Of a stretch of DNA of 64,000 bases, positions 7,883-16,222 are shown piece after piece. Position 1 is the stretch's first letter; the number at the start of each line of letters is the position of its first letter. Under the pieces are notes generated by a model that saw only the letters and a list, made by a program, of their open reading frames with translations, ran no database searches and was not told the origin of the DNA. This DNA is from Pectinatus frisingensis (GTDB lineage Bacteria; Bacillota; Negativicutes; Selenomonadales; Selenomonadaceae): the NCBI RefSeq assembly GCF_015732285.1, contig NZ_WIQU01000053.1:39401-103400 (forward strand). Direction: 5' to 3'. A program made the position numbers and the translations under genes.

Positions 7883-9556
7883 TTAGAATATCAAAAATTT
7901 TTTTATAGTATATTCAATAAGATTTGGTAATACACCAAAAGAATATGGCATATATACACGTTCAGTCCATTTGTGTGCATCTTTACCAAAACAACCATAA
8001 TTTATGGCCGGGATAGCAAGATTTTTAATTTTTTTCAACGGTACTGGATGCAGTATACTGAATGCAGGAAAATTTTTTAACAAACTATCAATTGATGCAT
8101 CATCGTCATCTATTGTAAGATAACTGCTATCTGATAAGCTTTGGAAAAATTGTTTTATTTCATATTTTTCGCTTGATATTATAGCAAATTCATTAATGGT
8201 GTTTTTTAGTTTTGTATAGAGTGCATTTTGCTGCGGTTTTTCTTCATGAATAGTATTATGCGGACAATATGGTGCGGCAAAAAATAATACTGCTGATGGA
8301 TTTTTTATTCCGGCTATATCAAAAAGTTTTTGCGTCATTTTCAATGGTATTTCACGCTTATCCGTATTATCTGCCAAGCAGTCAGCCAATATATCATCCA
8401 AAATCTTACTTATATCGCCATCGTATTTGTTTTGTGCTGTAGTATATAGTTCATCATAAGTTAAAACCTGTAGTTCATATTCAAATGGTTGATAGTCGAT
8501 ACCGGAAATTTTACAAAATGCCTTATACTGTTCATTAATATTGGACTGTACATTGTTCAGCGCCTGCTTAGCCGCAGCTGTAAGTTTATTTATGATATCC
8601 TGCATCGACGTATTATGGACAAAATAATTGAAATATATAAAAGCCGAAACAGCGGTTTGTACGTTATATGACATTTTCAGATCTTTGATCTTCAAAACTG
8701 AAGGAGGTAAAGTATACTCGTTGCGGTATTCATCACAAAAATCACAATTTAAATTGATTATGCGTATAAGCTCCGCTGCCACCATTGATGCGTCAAAACC
8801 TTCAAAACATTGTCCCACATGAGTTTCTTTACCATTGATGTAAAAACACGGCAGTAATTTGCCGACTGCGCCTGTGTAAACATAGCGAGTCTTGTCATTT
8901 GGATATAATGGACATATATAATCATTATTGATGGCAAATAAATAATTTAGTCCCTCTTTTTCCTTTAGTTCAGTCAAAACTTCCAACCCGTCAATCATGC
9001 CCGTATGGAGATTTTCTTCCACCGGATTAAATGACAACAGTATATTGCCGCTGAATTCATTGACGCGCTTGCTGAACCATTTAGCCAAAACTAAAAACAC
9101 AGCATCGCCTGATTTCATATCACAAGCGCCACGACCAAACAAATAATCGCCGGAATTAAGATCGGCGCGGACCTCATCGCTTAGATCGAGTTCAGATAAT
9201 TTTTCCATTAATTTTTCGGCATTAAATGCAAATTTACTCAATAAGCCATAATCGTCGACACCAACTGTATCAATGTGCCCATGCAGTAAAATCGTATCTT
9301 GTGAGATGCTTTTTTCACCCTTTATCAAAGCAAAAACATTATATCTGCCTAATTTATCATTTTTTAAGTTCTGTATTATTATTTGTTCGGGATGTTTTTT
9401 GAAATAGGGGAAAGCACGTAAATAAGTTTCAATATAGGCCGCTATTTCCTTTTCACCTTCCCCAGTAGAATTTATACTGGGAATTGAAACCAATTTTTTT
9501 GTAAGTATAAGAATTTCATTGTACAAATCATTGTTTTTTTCTTGTATATTCTTCAA
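7883..9556 (-). CDS. M20-family metallopeptidase, RocB-like
   Basis: 557 aa, much longer than usual M20 deacylases but matching the RocB group first known from the Bacillus arginine-utilisation operon (its reaction is still undefined). Zinc-site motifs in order: LLHGHIDTVG (about 92-101), LFGRGACDMKSG with the bridging Asp (about 138-149), and FNPVEENLHTG with the catalytic Glu pair. Large inserted regions follow. M20 enzymes cleave amide bonds of acylated amino acids or dipeptides. The start is TTG 9556 with AAAGG some 13 nt upstream; weak, but no better start is seen. Its position behind an arginine-deiminase-fold enzyme mirrors the link to arginine metabolism. Confidence 0.83.
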   Translation of the reverse strand: MKNIQEKNNDLYNEILILTKKLVSIPSINSTGEGEKEIAAYIETYLRAFPYFKKHPEQIIIQNLKNDKLGRYNVFALIKGEKSISQDTILLHGHIDTVGVDDYGLLSKFAFNAEKLMEKLSELDLSDEVRADLNSGDYLFGRGACDMKSGDAVFLVLAKWFSKRVNEFSGNILLSFNPVEENLHTGMIDGLEVLTELKEKEGLNYLFAINNDYICPLYPNDKTRYVYTGAVGKLLPCFYINGKETHVGQCFEGFDASMVAAELIRIINLNCDFCDEYRNEYTLPPSVLKIKDLKMSYNVQTAVSAFIYFNYFVHNTSMQDIINKLTAAAKQALNNVQSNINEQYKAFCKISGIDYQPFEYELQVLTYDELYTTAQNKYDGDISKILDDILADCLADNTDKREIPLKMTQKLFDIAGIKNPSAVLFFAAPYCPHNTIHEEKPQQNALYTKLKNTINEFAIISSEKYEIKQFFQSLSDSSYLTIDDDDASIDSLLKNFPAFSILHPVPLKKIKNLAIPAINYGCFGKDAHKWTERVYMPYSFGVLPNLIEYTIKKFLIF

Positions 9557-9581
9557 TATTTATCAACTGCCTTTGAGTAGA

Positions 9582-10235
9582 TTAATGTATGAGCATACGG
9601 CGATCGACGTTGGTCAAATGATGTGACATTGCCTGAATTGCTGTCTCAAAATTACCCGCTTCGATTGCCTCTAGTACATCTTTATGTTCCTGGCTTGCAA
9701 CTTGGCAGTATTTTGACAGTGTTCCGGATAATATCAGGTATCGTTTAATAATAGTATTTACCCATTCTACTGTTTCAGCTAAAAAATTATTTTTTGTGCA
9801 CCGGGCAATTTTAATATGAAATAAATAATCCATTTCGATATATTCTTCAAAATTATTTTCTGCAGCAGCTTCACATTTTTTTTCATCGATTTTTTTTAGC
9901 TCATTGATCTGTTTTTTTGTTATATTATTTTCTAAAAGTGATACGGCTAATTCTTCCAGACAACGGCGAACCTGGGTCACCTGCTGTACATCATGGGCAG
10001 TTATATTGGAAACTACTATGCTGTTATTGACGTTGACTGTAGCAATATTTTCATGGACGAGCTTTATCAACGCAGATTTTATCGGTGTTCGGCTAATTTC
10101 AAGTTGTTCGGCAAGTTTTTCCTCTGCCAATATTTCTCCAGGTTTAAGTTCATTTTTTATAATAGCCCGCTTTATAATTTCATAAGCCTGATCAGAAAGC
10201 TTTTTAGTTTTTTTGACCGTTGCCAGTTTGGACAT
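9582..10235 (-). CDS. GntR-family regulator, FCD (FadR) subfamily
   Basis: 217 aa from the preferred start. N-terminal winged helix: LSDQAYEIIKRAIIKNELKPGEIL..EKLAEQLEISRTPIKSAL, the standard GntR signature with the recognition helix at ISRTPIK. C-terminal all-helical FCD effector domain with metal-ligand candidates in the D..FH and SHH..N positions (DYLFHIKIA, EHKDVLEAI, AMSHHLTN). An in-frame longer start at 10286 would overlap the upstream hydrolase by 31 bases; GGGGGA just before the ATGATG at 10238/10235 argues for the shorter form. Such proteins usually repress the catabolic genes around them until an acid ligand appears. GTATAC palindromes at 12772, 13717 and 13826 are candidate operators. 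Confidence 0.88.
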   Translation of the reverse strand: MSKLATVKKTKKLSDQAYEIIKRAIIKNELKPGEILAEEKLAEQLEISRTPIKSALIKLVHENIATVNVNNSIVVSNITAHDVQQVTQVRRCLEELAVSLLENNITKKQINELKKIDEKKCEAAAENNFEEYIEMDYLFHIKIARCTKNNFLAETVEWVNTIIKRYLILSGTLSKYCQVASQEHKDVLEAIEAGNFETAIQAMSHHLTNVDRRMLIH

Positions 10236-10255
10236 CATAGTTCCCCCATAATTGT

Positions 10256-11164
10256 TTATTCTCTGCTTAGAGGAAACGTCATACAATGTGGTCCGCCACC
10301 GGCTTTTACGATTTCGGTTATATCGACTTCAATAACATTTATTCCGTGTTTATCCAGCTGCGTATTCACATATTCGTTACTTTTTAATGATATGACTTTT
10401 TTATTTCCTAAAGCTTCTACATTGCATCCCAGCTGAAATACTCTTTCATCTGGGATATCAATTGTTTCAATTCCTTTTTGTTTTAATATTTTCAAAAAAT
10501 CTTCCGGCAGAGCTTTTTTATAAACCAATGCCAGTTTTTCGTCAACCAGATTAAATAGCAGGTCCAAATGCAGATAAGCGGCATCACATGGGACAGGTAT
10601 TATTTTATAACCATATTTGCTGATGCCATTACGAATTTCTTCTATGCCTTTGGTATTGGTACGAGCTATCATACCGATTGCCAGCGTATTATCGTCTAAA
10701 AATGAGAAATCGCCGCCTTCAAATAAACCATTTTTTACTTCCACAATCAAAGGCAGGCCTATTTCCTCCATTTTTCTGCGGTATGCTTCTTTTTCAAGAA
10801 ATCTAATTGGTTCTTTAAAATTACCTAAAACATATCCCTCACGCAGGCAGCAGCCAAAATCACGTGAAAAAACAGCATTAGGACGTTCGGCATCTGCATC
10901 CAATGCAACTACCTCTACACCATTGTTTTCATAAGCTTTAAGTAATGCAGAATATTCATTTTCCATTATAACACGGTTCAATTTTGTATGCGACCACTGT
11001 ACGGCAATCTCGTTTATTGGTGCTGCCTGCAAATATGTCGGGCGACACATCAAGACCTTTTTTAATACTCCGCTGGAATTTTTGACGAACATATTTATAC
11101 TTCCCATCTGTAGTTTATTTTTAGCAAGTTGTTGATCAAATTGGTTTTGAATCGATGCTGCCAT
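10256..11164 (-). CDS. Amidinotransferase/arginine deiminase-superfamily hydrolase
   Basis: 302 aa member of the guanidino-group modifying superfamily (arginine deiminase, dimethylarginine dimethylaminohydrolase, agmatine deiminase, amidinotransferase). The catalytic set is complete: Arg101-Asp102 in FSRDFG, Glu149-Gly-Gly-Asp152 in EGGDF, His199 in HLDLLF and nucleophile Cys294 in GGGPHCMTFPL. Classical arginine deiminases are about 400 aa, so the size is closer to DDAH or amidinotransferase-like hydrolases. The predicted reaction is loss of ammonia or an alkylamine from a guanidino substrate to give a ureido product. ATG 11164 lies 2 bp after the binding-protein stop with no SD (coupled start likely); ATG 11092 has GGGAAG 7 nt ahead and is an alternative. 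Confidence 0.82.
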   Translation of the reverse strand: MAASIQNQFDQQLAKNKLQMGSINMFVKNSSGVLKKVLMCRPTYLQAAPINEIAVQWSHTKLNRVIMENEYSALLKAYENNGVEVVALDADAERPNAVFSRDFGCCLREGYVLGNFKEPIRFLEKEAYRRKMEEIGLPLIVEVKNGLFEGGDFSFLDDNTLAIGMIARTNTKGIEEIRNGISKYGYKIIPVPCDAAYLHLDLLFNLVDEKLALVYKKALPEDFLKILKQKGIETIDIPDERVFQLGCNVEALGNKKVISLKSNEYVNTQLDKHGINVIEVDITEIVKAGGGPHCMTFPLSRE

Positions 11165-11166
11165 CG

Positions 11167-12027
11167 TTATTGTGCATTAGAATTGGCAAGCTTACTGTAT
11201 TCCTCGATCCATTTATTAAAATTGTCATTATTTTTATTTTCTTTGATAACTTCATTTATTATTTTTAATAGGTCATCATTACCTTTTGTCACGGCAAGTG
11301 CCGTATCTTTATTGTCGTTTTTGAATGCCGCATCACTGAAAGCCAGATCAGGATTAGCGGTCAGATATTGCTGTGCCACGATACTTTCAACAACAATACC
11401 GTCAATTTTTTTATTAGTTAATTCAAGTACAAGGCTTGGGACTTTATCCAATGCTACCAAAGAAGAATTTGGCATTTCGGATTTAGCCAGTTTTTCCTGC
11501 GTAGTGTTTTTTTCCGCACCTACTGTTTTTCCATTAAAATCATCTAATGTTTTAAACTTAGCAGCGTCTGCTTTTCTTATCAGCAATTTTTGATGTGAGG
11601 TCAAATATATATCAGAAAAATCGACAGTCTTTTTTCTTTCATCAGTCGGGTTTATACCGGCAATGGCTAAATCAACTTTTCCTGCGGTCAATGAAGATAA
11701 AAGAGCATCAAAGCTCATATCTTCGATTTTTAATTTTACGCCTAATTTATCGGCAATAGCTTTAGCCAGAGCCATGTCAATCCCCGCCACATGATGATCA
11801 CTGCTGGCTGTATCGACAAATTCATATGGTGGATAACCAGATGCCGTACCTACGACAAGAACGCCTTTATCTTTGATTGATTGCATCAAGCCGCTTGTTT
11901 TGTTTGTCGTTTGCTCGCCGGAACTGCTTCCGGTATTGCCGTCGCTGCCACCACAGCCGATAAGCATAAATGTTGCCAGCAGCATTGCCATAATACCAAA
12001 TACCATTTTTTTCAATTTGACTTTCAT
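11167..12027 (-). CDS. Amino acid ABC transporter substrate-binding lipoprotein (family 3)
   Basis: About 286 aa. Lipoprotein signal: basic start, hydrophobic core, lipobox LIGC with acylated Cys25, then a Ser/Gly-rich tether. The mature part is a family 3 periplasmic-binding domain: VLVVGTASGYPPYEFVD ... AGIDMALAKAIADKLGVKLKIEDMSFDALLSSL ... KVDLAIAGINPTDERKKTVDFSD. It captures a polar or basic amino acid outside the cytoplasmic membrane and delivers it to the permease encoded upstream. ATG 12027 has AGGGGTG 6-7 nt ahead; a GTG at 12036 lies too close to it. It is followed 2 bp later by the guanidino hydrolase gene, suggesting the transported substrate is the hydrolase substrate. Confidence 0.92.
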   Translation of the reverse strand: MKVKLKKMVFGIMAMLLATFMLIGCGGSDGNTGSSSGEQTTNKTSGLMQSIKDKGVLVVGTASGYPPYEFVDTASSDHHVAGIDMALAKAIADKLGVKLKIEDMSFDALLSSLTAGKVDLAIAGINPTDERKKTVDFSDIYLTSHQKLLIRKADAAKFKTLDDFNGKTVGAEKNTTQEKLAKSEMPNSSLVALDKVPSLVLELTNKKIDGIVVESIVAQQYLTANPDLAFSDAAFKNDNKDTALAVTKGNDDLLKIINEVIKENKNNDNFNKWIEEYSKLANSNAQ

Positions 12028-12069
12028 ACCATTCACCCCTGTTTTTGTTTATTGGTAAAATTATAAATA

Positions 12070-12753
12070 TTAATTGCTTTTACTCATATATCCTTCCATA
12101 AATCTGACGCCATAAGAAATAGTAAATGTTATCATGAAATAAATAGCTGCAACTATAATCAATGGCTGCATCGGCTGAAAACTTATTCCTTGTATCGTAT
12201 TGGCAGTGTACATAAGATCGGCCATGCCAATCACGGAAACCTGTGATGATGTCTTGATTATTGTTACAAATTCATTTCCCAATGCGGGCAGTATATTTTT
12301 TATTGCCTGCGGTAATACGACCAGGCGCATTGCAGAATGACCATTAAAACCAAGTGATCTTGCTGCCTCCATTTGTCCCCTTTCAACTGACTGTATTCCG
12401 CTGCGCACTATTTCACAAATATATGCACTGGTATTAATTGTAAGAGCCATTATACCGGAAAGCATTCGATCAATGCTCACCCCGCCTATATCAATCGATG
12501 GTAAATTAATGCCCAGCATTGGCAAGCCAAAAAAAGCGATAGCAATTTGGACTAAAACCGGTGTTCCCCGGATTAATTCAACATAAGCATTAGATATCCA
12601 GCGAAGGCCTCTGACCTTACTGATTTTCATCAGTGCCAAAATTATACCGATAATAAGACCACCTATAATCGAAAAAAACGATATGCTGATAGTCATTTTT
12701 GTTCCAGCCCAAAACATATCACTGTATTTAAAAAACACATCTAAAATTGACAT
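12070..12753 (-). CDS. Amino acid ABC transporter permease (HisM/GlnP type)
   Basis: 227 aa membrane permease with five or so hydrophobic segments. It carries the coupling loop MEAARSLGFNGHSAMRLVVLPQAIKN and the LPALGNEFVTIIKTSSQVSVIG motif. In this family a single gene usually makes the permease homodimer. It follows the ATPase gene after 83 bp and precedes the binding protein by about 42 bp, forming a complete importer. Similar in sequence to the orphan permease at 852, including the MRGTP/IRGTPVLVQ segment, so the two may use the same ATPase. ATG 12753 follows GGTGGAGAA. Confidence 0.92.
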   Translation of the reverse strand: MSILDVFFKYSDMFWAGTKMTISISFFSIIGGLIIGIILALMKISKVRGLRWISNAYVELIRGTPVLVQIAIAFFGLPMLGINLPSIDIGGVSIDRMLSGIMALTINTSAYICEIVRSGIQSVERGQMEAARSLGFNGHSAMRLVVLPQAIKNILPALGNEFVTIIKTSSQVSVIGMADLMYTANTIQGISFQPMQPLIIVAAIYFMITFTISYGVRFMEGYMSKSN

Positions 12754-12771
12754 TTCTCCACCTCTTTATTT

Positions 12772-12806
12772 ATTGTATACAGAATCTCGAACTCCGAATA
12801 CAGAAG
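12772..12806. promoter_or_regulatory. GTATAC operator-like site between ATPase and permease genes
   Basis: ATTGTATACAGAAT (12772-12785) nearly repeats ATTGTATACTGAAT at 13826. A second ATACAGAA follows at 12799, exactly 22 bp (two helical turns) after the first. FCD-type GntR regulators commonly bind short palindromes of this kind. Assignment to the GntR gene at 9582 is inference. Confidence 0.35.
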
Positions 12807-12836
12807 GCCGGTAAAAAAAAGTTAACAACATTTAAC

Positions 12837-13625
12837 TTAAATTACTTTTTGTAAAAAAGATCTTACACGTTTATTGTCACTGCTGTTAAATATATAATTG
12901 GGACTGCCTTTTTCGATTATTCTGCCAGAATCCATAAAAACCACATTGGAGGCTACTTCACGCGTAAATCCCATTTCGTGGCTCACAATGATCATTGTCA
13001 TGCCAGTTTTAGCCAGATCTTTCATGACCTGCAGTACTTCTCCGACCATTTCGGGATCTAGTGCTGACGTAGGTTCATCAAACAGCATTACATCAGGATT
13101 CATTGCCAATGAACGGGCAATGGCGATACGCTGTTTTTGTCCGCCTGACAACTGGCTGGGATATGCATCTTTTTTTTCTGCTAAGCCTACTTTATTCAAA
13201 AGTGACATGCCGATTTCTGCCGCATTTTTTTTAGACATTTTTAATAAATTTATTGGTGCCAGTGTAATATTTTCCATAACTGTAAGATGTGGAAATAAAT
13301 TAAAATGCTGAAAAACCATACCTATCTTTTGACGAATAGTATCGATATCGGAAGATTTATCCATTATTGAACGGCCATTATAGCAAATATCTCCATTATC
13401 GATACTTTCCAATTGATTTATGCAGCGCAGAAGTGTACTTTTTCCTGCTCCTGACGGACCTATTATAGTCACAACTTCACCTTTTTTTACAGAAAGGTCG
13501 ACCTCTTGAAGAACATGCAATTTTTTAAACGTCTTAAACACATTTTTTACATCAATAACAGTATTAAATTCACTGGTATTTAATTCAGTCGTGCCAGAAT
13601 TATGCATATTGAACAAATTAAACAA
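12837..13625 (-). CDS. Amino acid ABC transporter ATP-binding protein (GlnQ/HisP type)
   Basis: 262 aa cytoplasmic ATPase. Walker [18 protein letters not shown] (about 54-70), Q-loop in [18 protein letters not shown], signature [15 protein letters not shown], Walker [14 protein letters not shown] and the switch His in VSHEMGF. The [11 protein letters not shown] form is diagnostic for polar amino acid importers. The start is TTG 13625 behind GGGTGGGAG; ATG 13607 is the only other good candidate. The N-terminal extension of about 24 residues before the ABC domain is unusual for this family. First gene of the leftward operon; its leader holds a promoter and a terminator-like hairpin. Confidence 0.93.
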   Translation of the reverse strand: MFNLFNMHNSGTTELNTSEFNTVIDVKNVFKTFKKLHVLQEVDLSVKKGEVVTIIGPSGAGKSTLLRCINQLESIDNGDICYNGRSIMDKSSDIDTIRQKIGMVFQHFNLFPHLTVMENITLAPINLLKMSKKNAAEIGMSLLNKVGLAEKKDAYPSQLSGGQKQRIAIARSLAMNPDVMLFDEPTSALDPEMVGEVLQVMKDLAKTGMTMIIVSHEMGFTREVASNVVFMDSGRIIEKGSPNYIFNSSDNKRVRSFLQKVI

Positions 13626-13662
13626 TTTTCTCCCACCCTTTCTTTAGTGTAATTGAAATAAT

Positions 13663-13703
13663 AAAAAAAACGCCCTGATAGTAAATCTACCAGAACGTCT
13701 TTG
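13663..13703 (-). terminator. Terminator-like hairpin in the ABC importer leader (attenuator candidate)
   Basis: In the minus-strand transcript ACGTTCTGGTAG (13699-13688) pairs along all 12 positions, counting G-U pairs, with CTATCAGGGCGT (13681-13670). It is followed by a run of eight U. It lies about 15 nt after the predicted transcription start and about 40 nt before the TTG start, so every transcript must cross it. No gene ends here (the neighbours are divergent), so it is not a normal gene-end terminator. Compare 2682-2730. Confidence 0.65.
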
Positions 13704-13716
13704 TTCATTTTATTGT

Positions 13717-13749
13717 GATAAGTATACTATGCACAAATACACTTGTCAA
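13717..13749 (-). promoter_or_regulatory. Sigma-A promoter of the importer/catabolic operon with overlapping GTATAC palindrome
   Basis: On the minus strand a perfect TTGACA (13749-13744), a 17 bp spacer and TATACT (13726-13721). The -10 lies inside ATAGTATACTTATC (13730-13717), which resembles the sites at 12772 and 13826. A repressor bound there would block polymerase. Confidence 0.75.
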
Positions 13750-13794
13750 TGATATATTTTTTTTATTTTTGAGTTGTTTTATAAATAATTTTTC

Positions 13795-13839
13795 TTGACA
13801 CCACAAGGGTTTATCAGTATTCTTTATTGTATACTGAAT
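13795..13839 (+). promoter_or_regulatory. Sigma-A promoter of the AEC carrier with operator-like site
   Basis: TTGACA (13795-13800), a 17 bp spacer and TATTCT (13818-13823). ATTGTATACTGAAT (13826-13839) covers the expected start of transcription and is almost identical to the site at 12772. The operator role is inferred. Confidence 0.65.
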
Positions 13840-13861
13840 ACTAATAAGGAGCATCGCTGAC

Positions 13862-14785
13862 ATGCTGCAAATTATAGATCAAATGATAATTTTGACATTG
13901 CTGACATTGCTTGGTTTTGTTTGTTTTAAAACCGGTGTTATGAATGAAATATCCAATAAATATCTCTCCAAGTTAATTATAAGCATAATGTGTCCGGCTA
14001 TCATTATCGATTCTGTGGTCAACATGCAGCACGACGAATCACAGGCCGCAGTACCGTGGGTATTTGGTGCCGCTATTGTGCTTTATTTTACGTTACCTTT
14101 ACTTTCTAAATTATGCTGTTTTGCATTCGGCATAAAAGCGCCTCAAGCAAAGCTTTATGAAGCCATGCTGACATTTTCCAATGTCGGTTTCATAGGAATT
14201 CCCGTAGTGCAGGCCGTATATGGGAATAAAGCCATTTTTTATTTATCAATTTTTATTTTTGTTTATAATATGGCTGTATTTACTTATGGTACTTATTTAG
14301 TCAGTCATGGTGCGGCCGAAAAGAAATTTGCCTTGAAAGATACATTAAACGCTGCTGTAATTGGTTCATTATTAGGCATATTGATTTATTTTTTGCATAT
14401 AGATCTGCCATTCACAGTATGTAAAGCTGTCGGCATGATAGGACAGACCACTACACCGCTAGCCATGATTGTAATCGGCTCAACGCTTGCTGCCACTTCG
14501 GTGCAATCTATCTTCAACATTAAGCATTTATATTTAATGAGCATTGTGAAATTGCTGTTTCTACCATTAGTAATACGGCTGTTGTTTGGTCTTTTTATTA
14601 CTGATCAAATGATATTGGGGGTTTCTGTCATTGTTGCCGGAATGCCCGTTGCCAGTAATCTCGTAATGCTTTGCAATCAATATGGCGGGGACAGTTCACT
14701 GTTGGCAAAGGGAAGTTTTATGACCACTATTTTATCAGTATTTTCTATTCCTTTGGTGGTGTGGTTTATCATGCTCCCCCTGTAA
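13862..14785 (+). CDS. AEC-family (auxin efflux carrier-like) transporter
   Basis: 307 aa, about ten hydrophobic helices arranged as two five-helix halves, the usual AEC size. N-terminus LLTLLGFVCFKTGVMNEISNKYLSKLIISIMCPAIIID and the central FSNVGFIGIPVVQAVYG motif are characteristic. AEC proteins move organic acids such as malate or malonate, or auxin-like acids, by secondary transport. AAGGAG lies 9-10 nt before ATG 13862. It is divergent from the catabolic operon and shares its operator-like sequence, so it may export the acid end product or import a related acid. A bidirectional terminator follows at 15107. Confidence 0.87.
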   Translation: MLQIIDQMIILTLLTLLGFVCFKTGVMNEISNKYLSKLIISIMCPAIIIDSVVNMQHDESQAAVPWVFGAAIVLYFTLPLLSKLCCFAFGIKAPQAKLYEAMLTFSNVGFIGIPVVQAVYGNKAIFYLSIFIFVYNMAVFTYGTYLVSHGAAEKKFALKDTLNAAVIGSLLGILIYFLHIDLPFTVCKAVGMIGQTTTPLAMIVIGSTLAATSVQSIFNIKHLYLMSIVKLLFLPLVIRLLFGLFITDQMILGVSVIVAGMPVASNLVMLCNQYGGDSSLLAKGSFMTTILSVFSIPLVVWFIMLPL

Positions 14786-15106
14786 TTAAATATGGTTATG
14801 GTGAACGTGATAAACCAGTAGTGCATTGTAATTTTTCCGGGAATATAAATAATCGGTCATATGGATAGGCTGTTTTTGACAGGTCAGGAGTTATTTTTGC
14901 TGCCGATGAAATAGAAACCATTTGATTTATGTCCATGTAAAAATCAAATGAAAGAATTTTTCAGTAGTGAAATCTGACAACAGTTTTCGTATCCATGACA
15001 AAGATTAAGAGTTACAGAATTTCTGTCGACATATTGGCAGAAGTTTTTTGCGTGGAAGGGAGTAGTAAAAATTATCTAGTTTGTCTATATAAAAATATCA
15101 TACAAT
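14786..15106. other. Non-coding stretch between AEC carrier and terminator
   Basis: No convincing gene in either strand. The only structure noted is an inverted repeat CATTTGATTT (14919-14928) / AAATCAAATG (14941-14950) with a 12 nt loop and no following T run. Not a copy of the repeat family found elsewhere in the window. Confidence 0.5.
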
Positions 15107-15161
15107 AAAACACCCCAAATTTTCTGGCTGGTTTACAGCTTTCATATATTTGGGGTGTTTT
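15107..15161. terminator. Bidirectional intrinsic terminator
   Basis: AAAACACCCCAAAT (15107-15120) is the perfect complement of ATTTGGGGTGTTTT (15148-15161), with a 27 nt loop. Runs of A and T flank both arms. It can end the rightward AEC transcript and the leftward nitroreductase transcript. Confidence 0.85.
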
Positions 15162-15212
15162 ACTGATAATTAAAGCAATGATTAAAAAATATAACAAGAA
15201 AAACAGAGATAA

Positions 15213-15950
15213 TTATTTATTGTTGAGAAATCCCTGAGCTTTCATTGTCGGATACACAGCCGGAAAATATACTTGTTTGTAAATATCGGCTATCTGCCGG
15301 CTCCAGTTAGTATCTTTGTCGCCACGCTGCCGATAATATTTTTCCATTGTTTTATCGTATTCATCAATGACTGTTCTGACATTATGTGAATCATAACTTT
15401 CTTTGTGAATAAATGTCTTAAATGGTAATCTTGGTTTTATGGCAGATTTATCTGCCGGATAGCCGATAGCCAGCCCGACTATCGGATAAGTATATTTGGG
15501 AAGTTCAAGAAGTTCTATCATCTCAGCAGGATTATTCCTTATGGCACCGATGGGGACAATACCCAGATCCAGCGATTCAGCAGCAACAATAGCAGCTCCT
15601 AGTGCGATACCAACATCGATAGCGCCTACCAAAGTACCTTCAAGACTTTCCTGGATGATTTGCTTTTGCCCATTTTTTTCACAGGCGATACTTGAGCGGT
15701 AAAAATCAGCTGTAAAAACAAGAAATACCGGGGCTTTGCCAATCCATTGCTGATTGGCAGCCAGTTTGGCAATCTTTTGCTTTTTGGCAGTATTTTTTAC
15801 TACAATAATTGAACACTGCTGCCCATTTATCGAAGTGGGCATAGCCTGTGCGGCTTGCAGTACTTGATCTAAGACTTCGTCAGCTATTGGTTTATTAAGA
15901 TAACTGCGTATTGAACGATGTTGTTTCATAGTTTCAATGGTATTATTCAT
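15213..15950 (-). CDS. NAD(P)H-dependent nitroreductase / FMN reductase (NfsA-like)
   Basis: 245 aa flavoprotein of the nitroreductase fold. The start KQHRSIRSYLNKPIADEVLDQVLQAA gives the FMN phosphate-binding Arg/Ser set. MPTSINGQQ and the later VPIGAIRNNPAEMIELLELPKYTYPIVGLAIGYP match the NfsA/FRP subgroup. The C-terminus, with RQRGDKDTNWSRQI, is also typical of that group. It would reduce nitroaromatics, flavin or quinones with NAD(P)H in the cytosol. Monocistronic between a terminator and the repeat/HU region. ATG 15950 has AGGAT about 8 nt ahead. Confidence 0.88.
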   Translation of the reverse strand: MNNTIETMKQHRSIRSYLNKPIADEVLDQVLQAAQAMPTSINGQQCSIIVVKNTAKKQKIAKLAANQQWIGKAPVFLVFTADFYRSSIACEKNGQKQIIQESLEGTLVGAIDVGIALGAAIVAAESLDLGIVPIGAIRNNPAEMIELLELPKYTYPIVGLAIGYPADKSAIKPRLPFKTFIHKESYDSHNVRTVIDEYDKTMEKYYRQRGDKDTNWSRQIADIYKQVYFPAVYPTMKAQGFLNNK

Positions 15951-16060
15951 ATAATCACATCCTAAATATTATTGTGATTTGATAATACAACGATATAAGC
16001 TATTGGTAAAGTAATTACCTTTTTAATACTTACTTACCGATACTATATTATAAAGAAAAT

Positions 16061-16207
16061 AAAAAAAAGCTGTCGCATGAACAGCATTGACCTCATAAAA
16101 ATGCAATTCACCACTGCATAGCGGCTCCCCGCTTTTTAAAAGTGGACAAAGAAAGTGAAGTATTACATATTTATGAATGAAAATGGATACGTGCGACAAC
16201 CCTTTTT
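16061..16207. repeat. Intergenic repeat element, copy C (about 147 bp, inverted relative to A and B)
   Basis: Read on the minus strand it starts with AAAAAGGGTTGTCGCACG and ends with the complement of AAAAAAGCTGTCGCATG, so the terminal inverted repeats are very clear. TTTTCATTCATAAATATG and GCAGTGGTGAATTG blocks are shared with copy A, and TATGAGGTCAAT resembles copy B. A small inner hairpin GCGG/CCGC followed by TTTTT (16120-16137) could terminate transcription. It starts 16 bp after the HU stop codon. A 60-codon open frame across it is incidental. Confidence 0.8.
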
Positions 16208-16222
16208 GGTATGGAATGTTAA

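Noticed and set aside
13626..13714. T-box or other classic riboswitch in the importer leader
   Set aside because: Only about 90 nt separate the promoter and start codon, with no T-box sequence or specifier stem; only the terminator hairpin is present.
15107..15161. 14 bp perfect inverted repeat as a possible attachment or transposon end
   Set aside because: A/T runs and the location between two convergent genes fit a bidirectional terminator; no integrase or transposase nearby.
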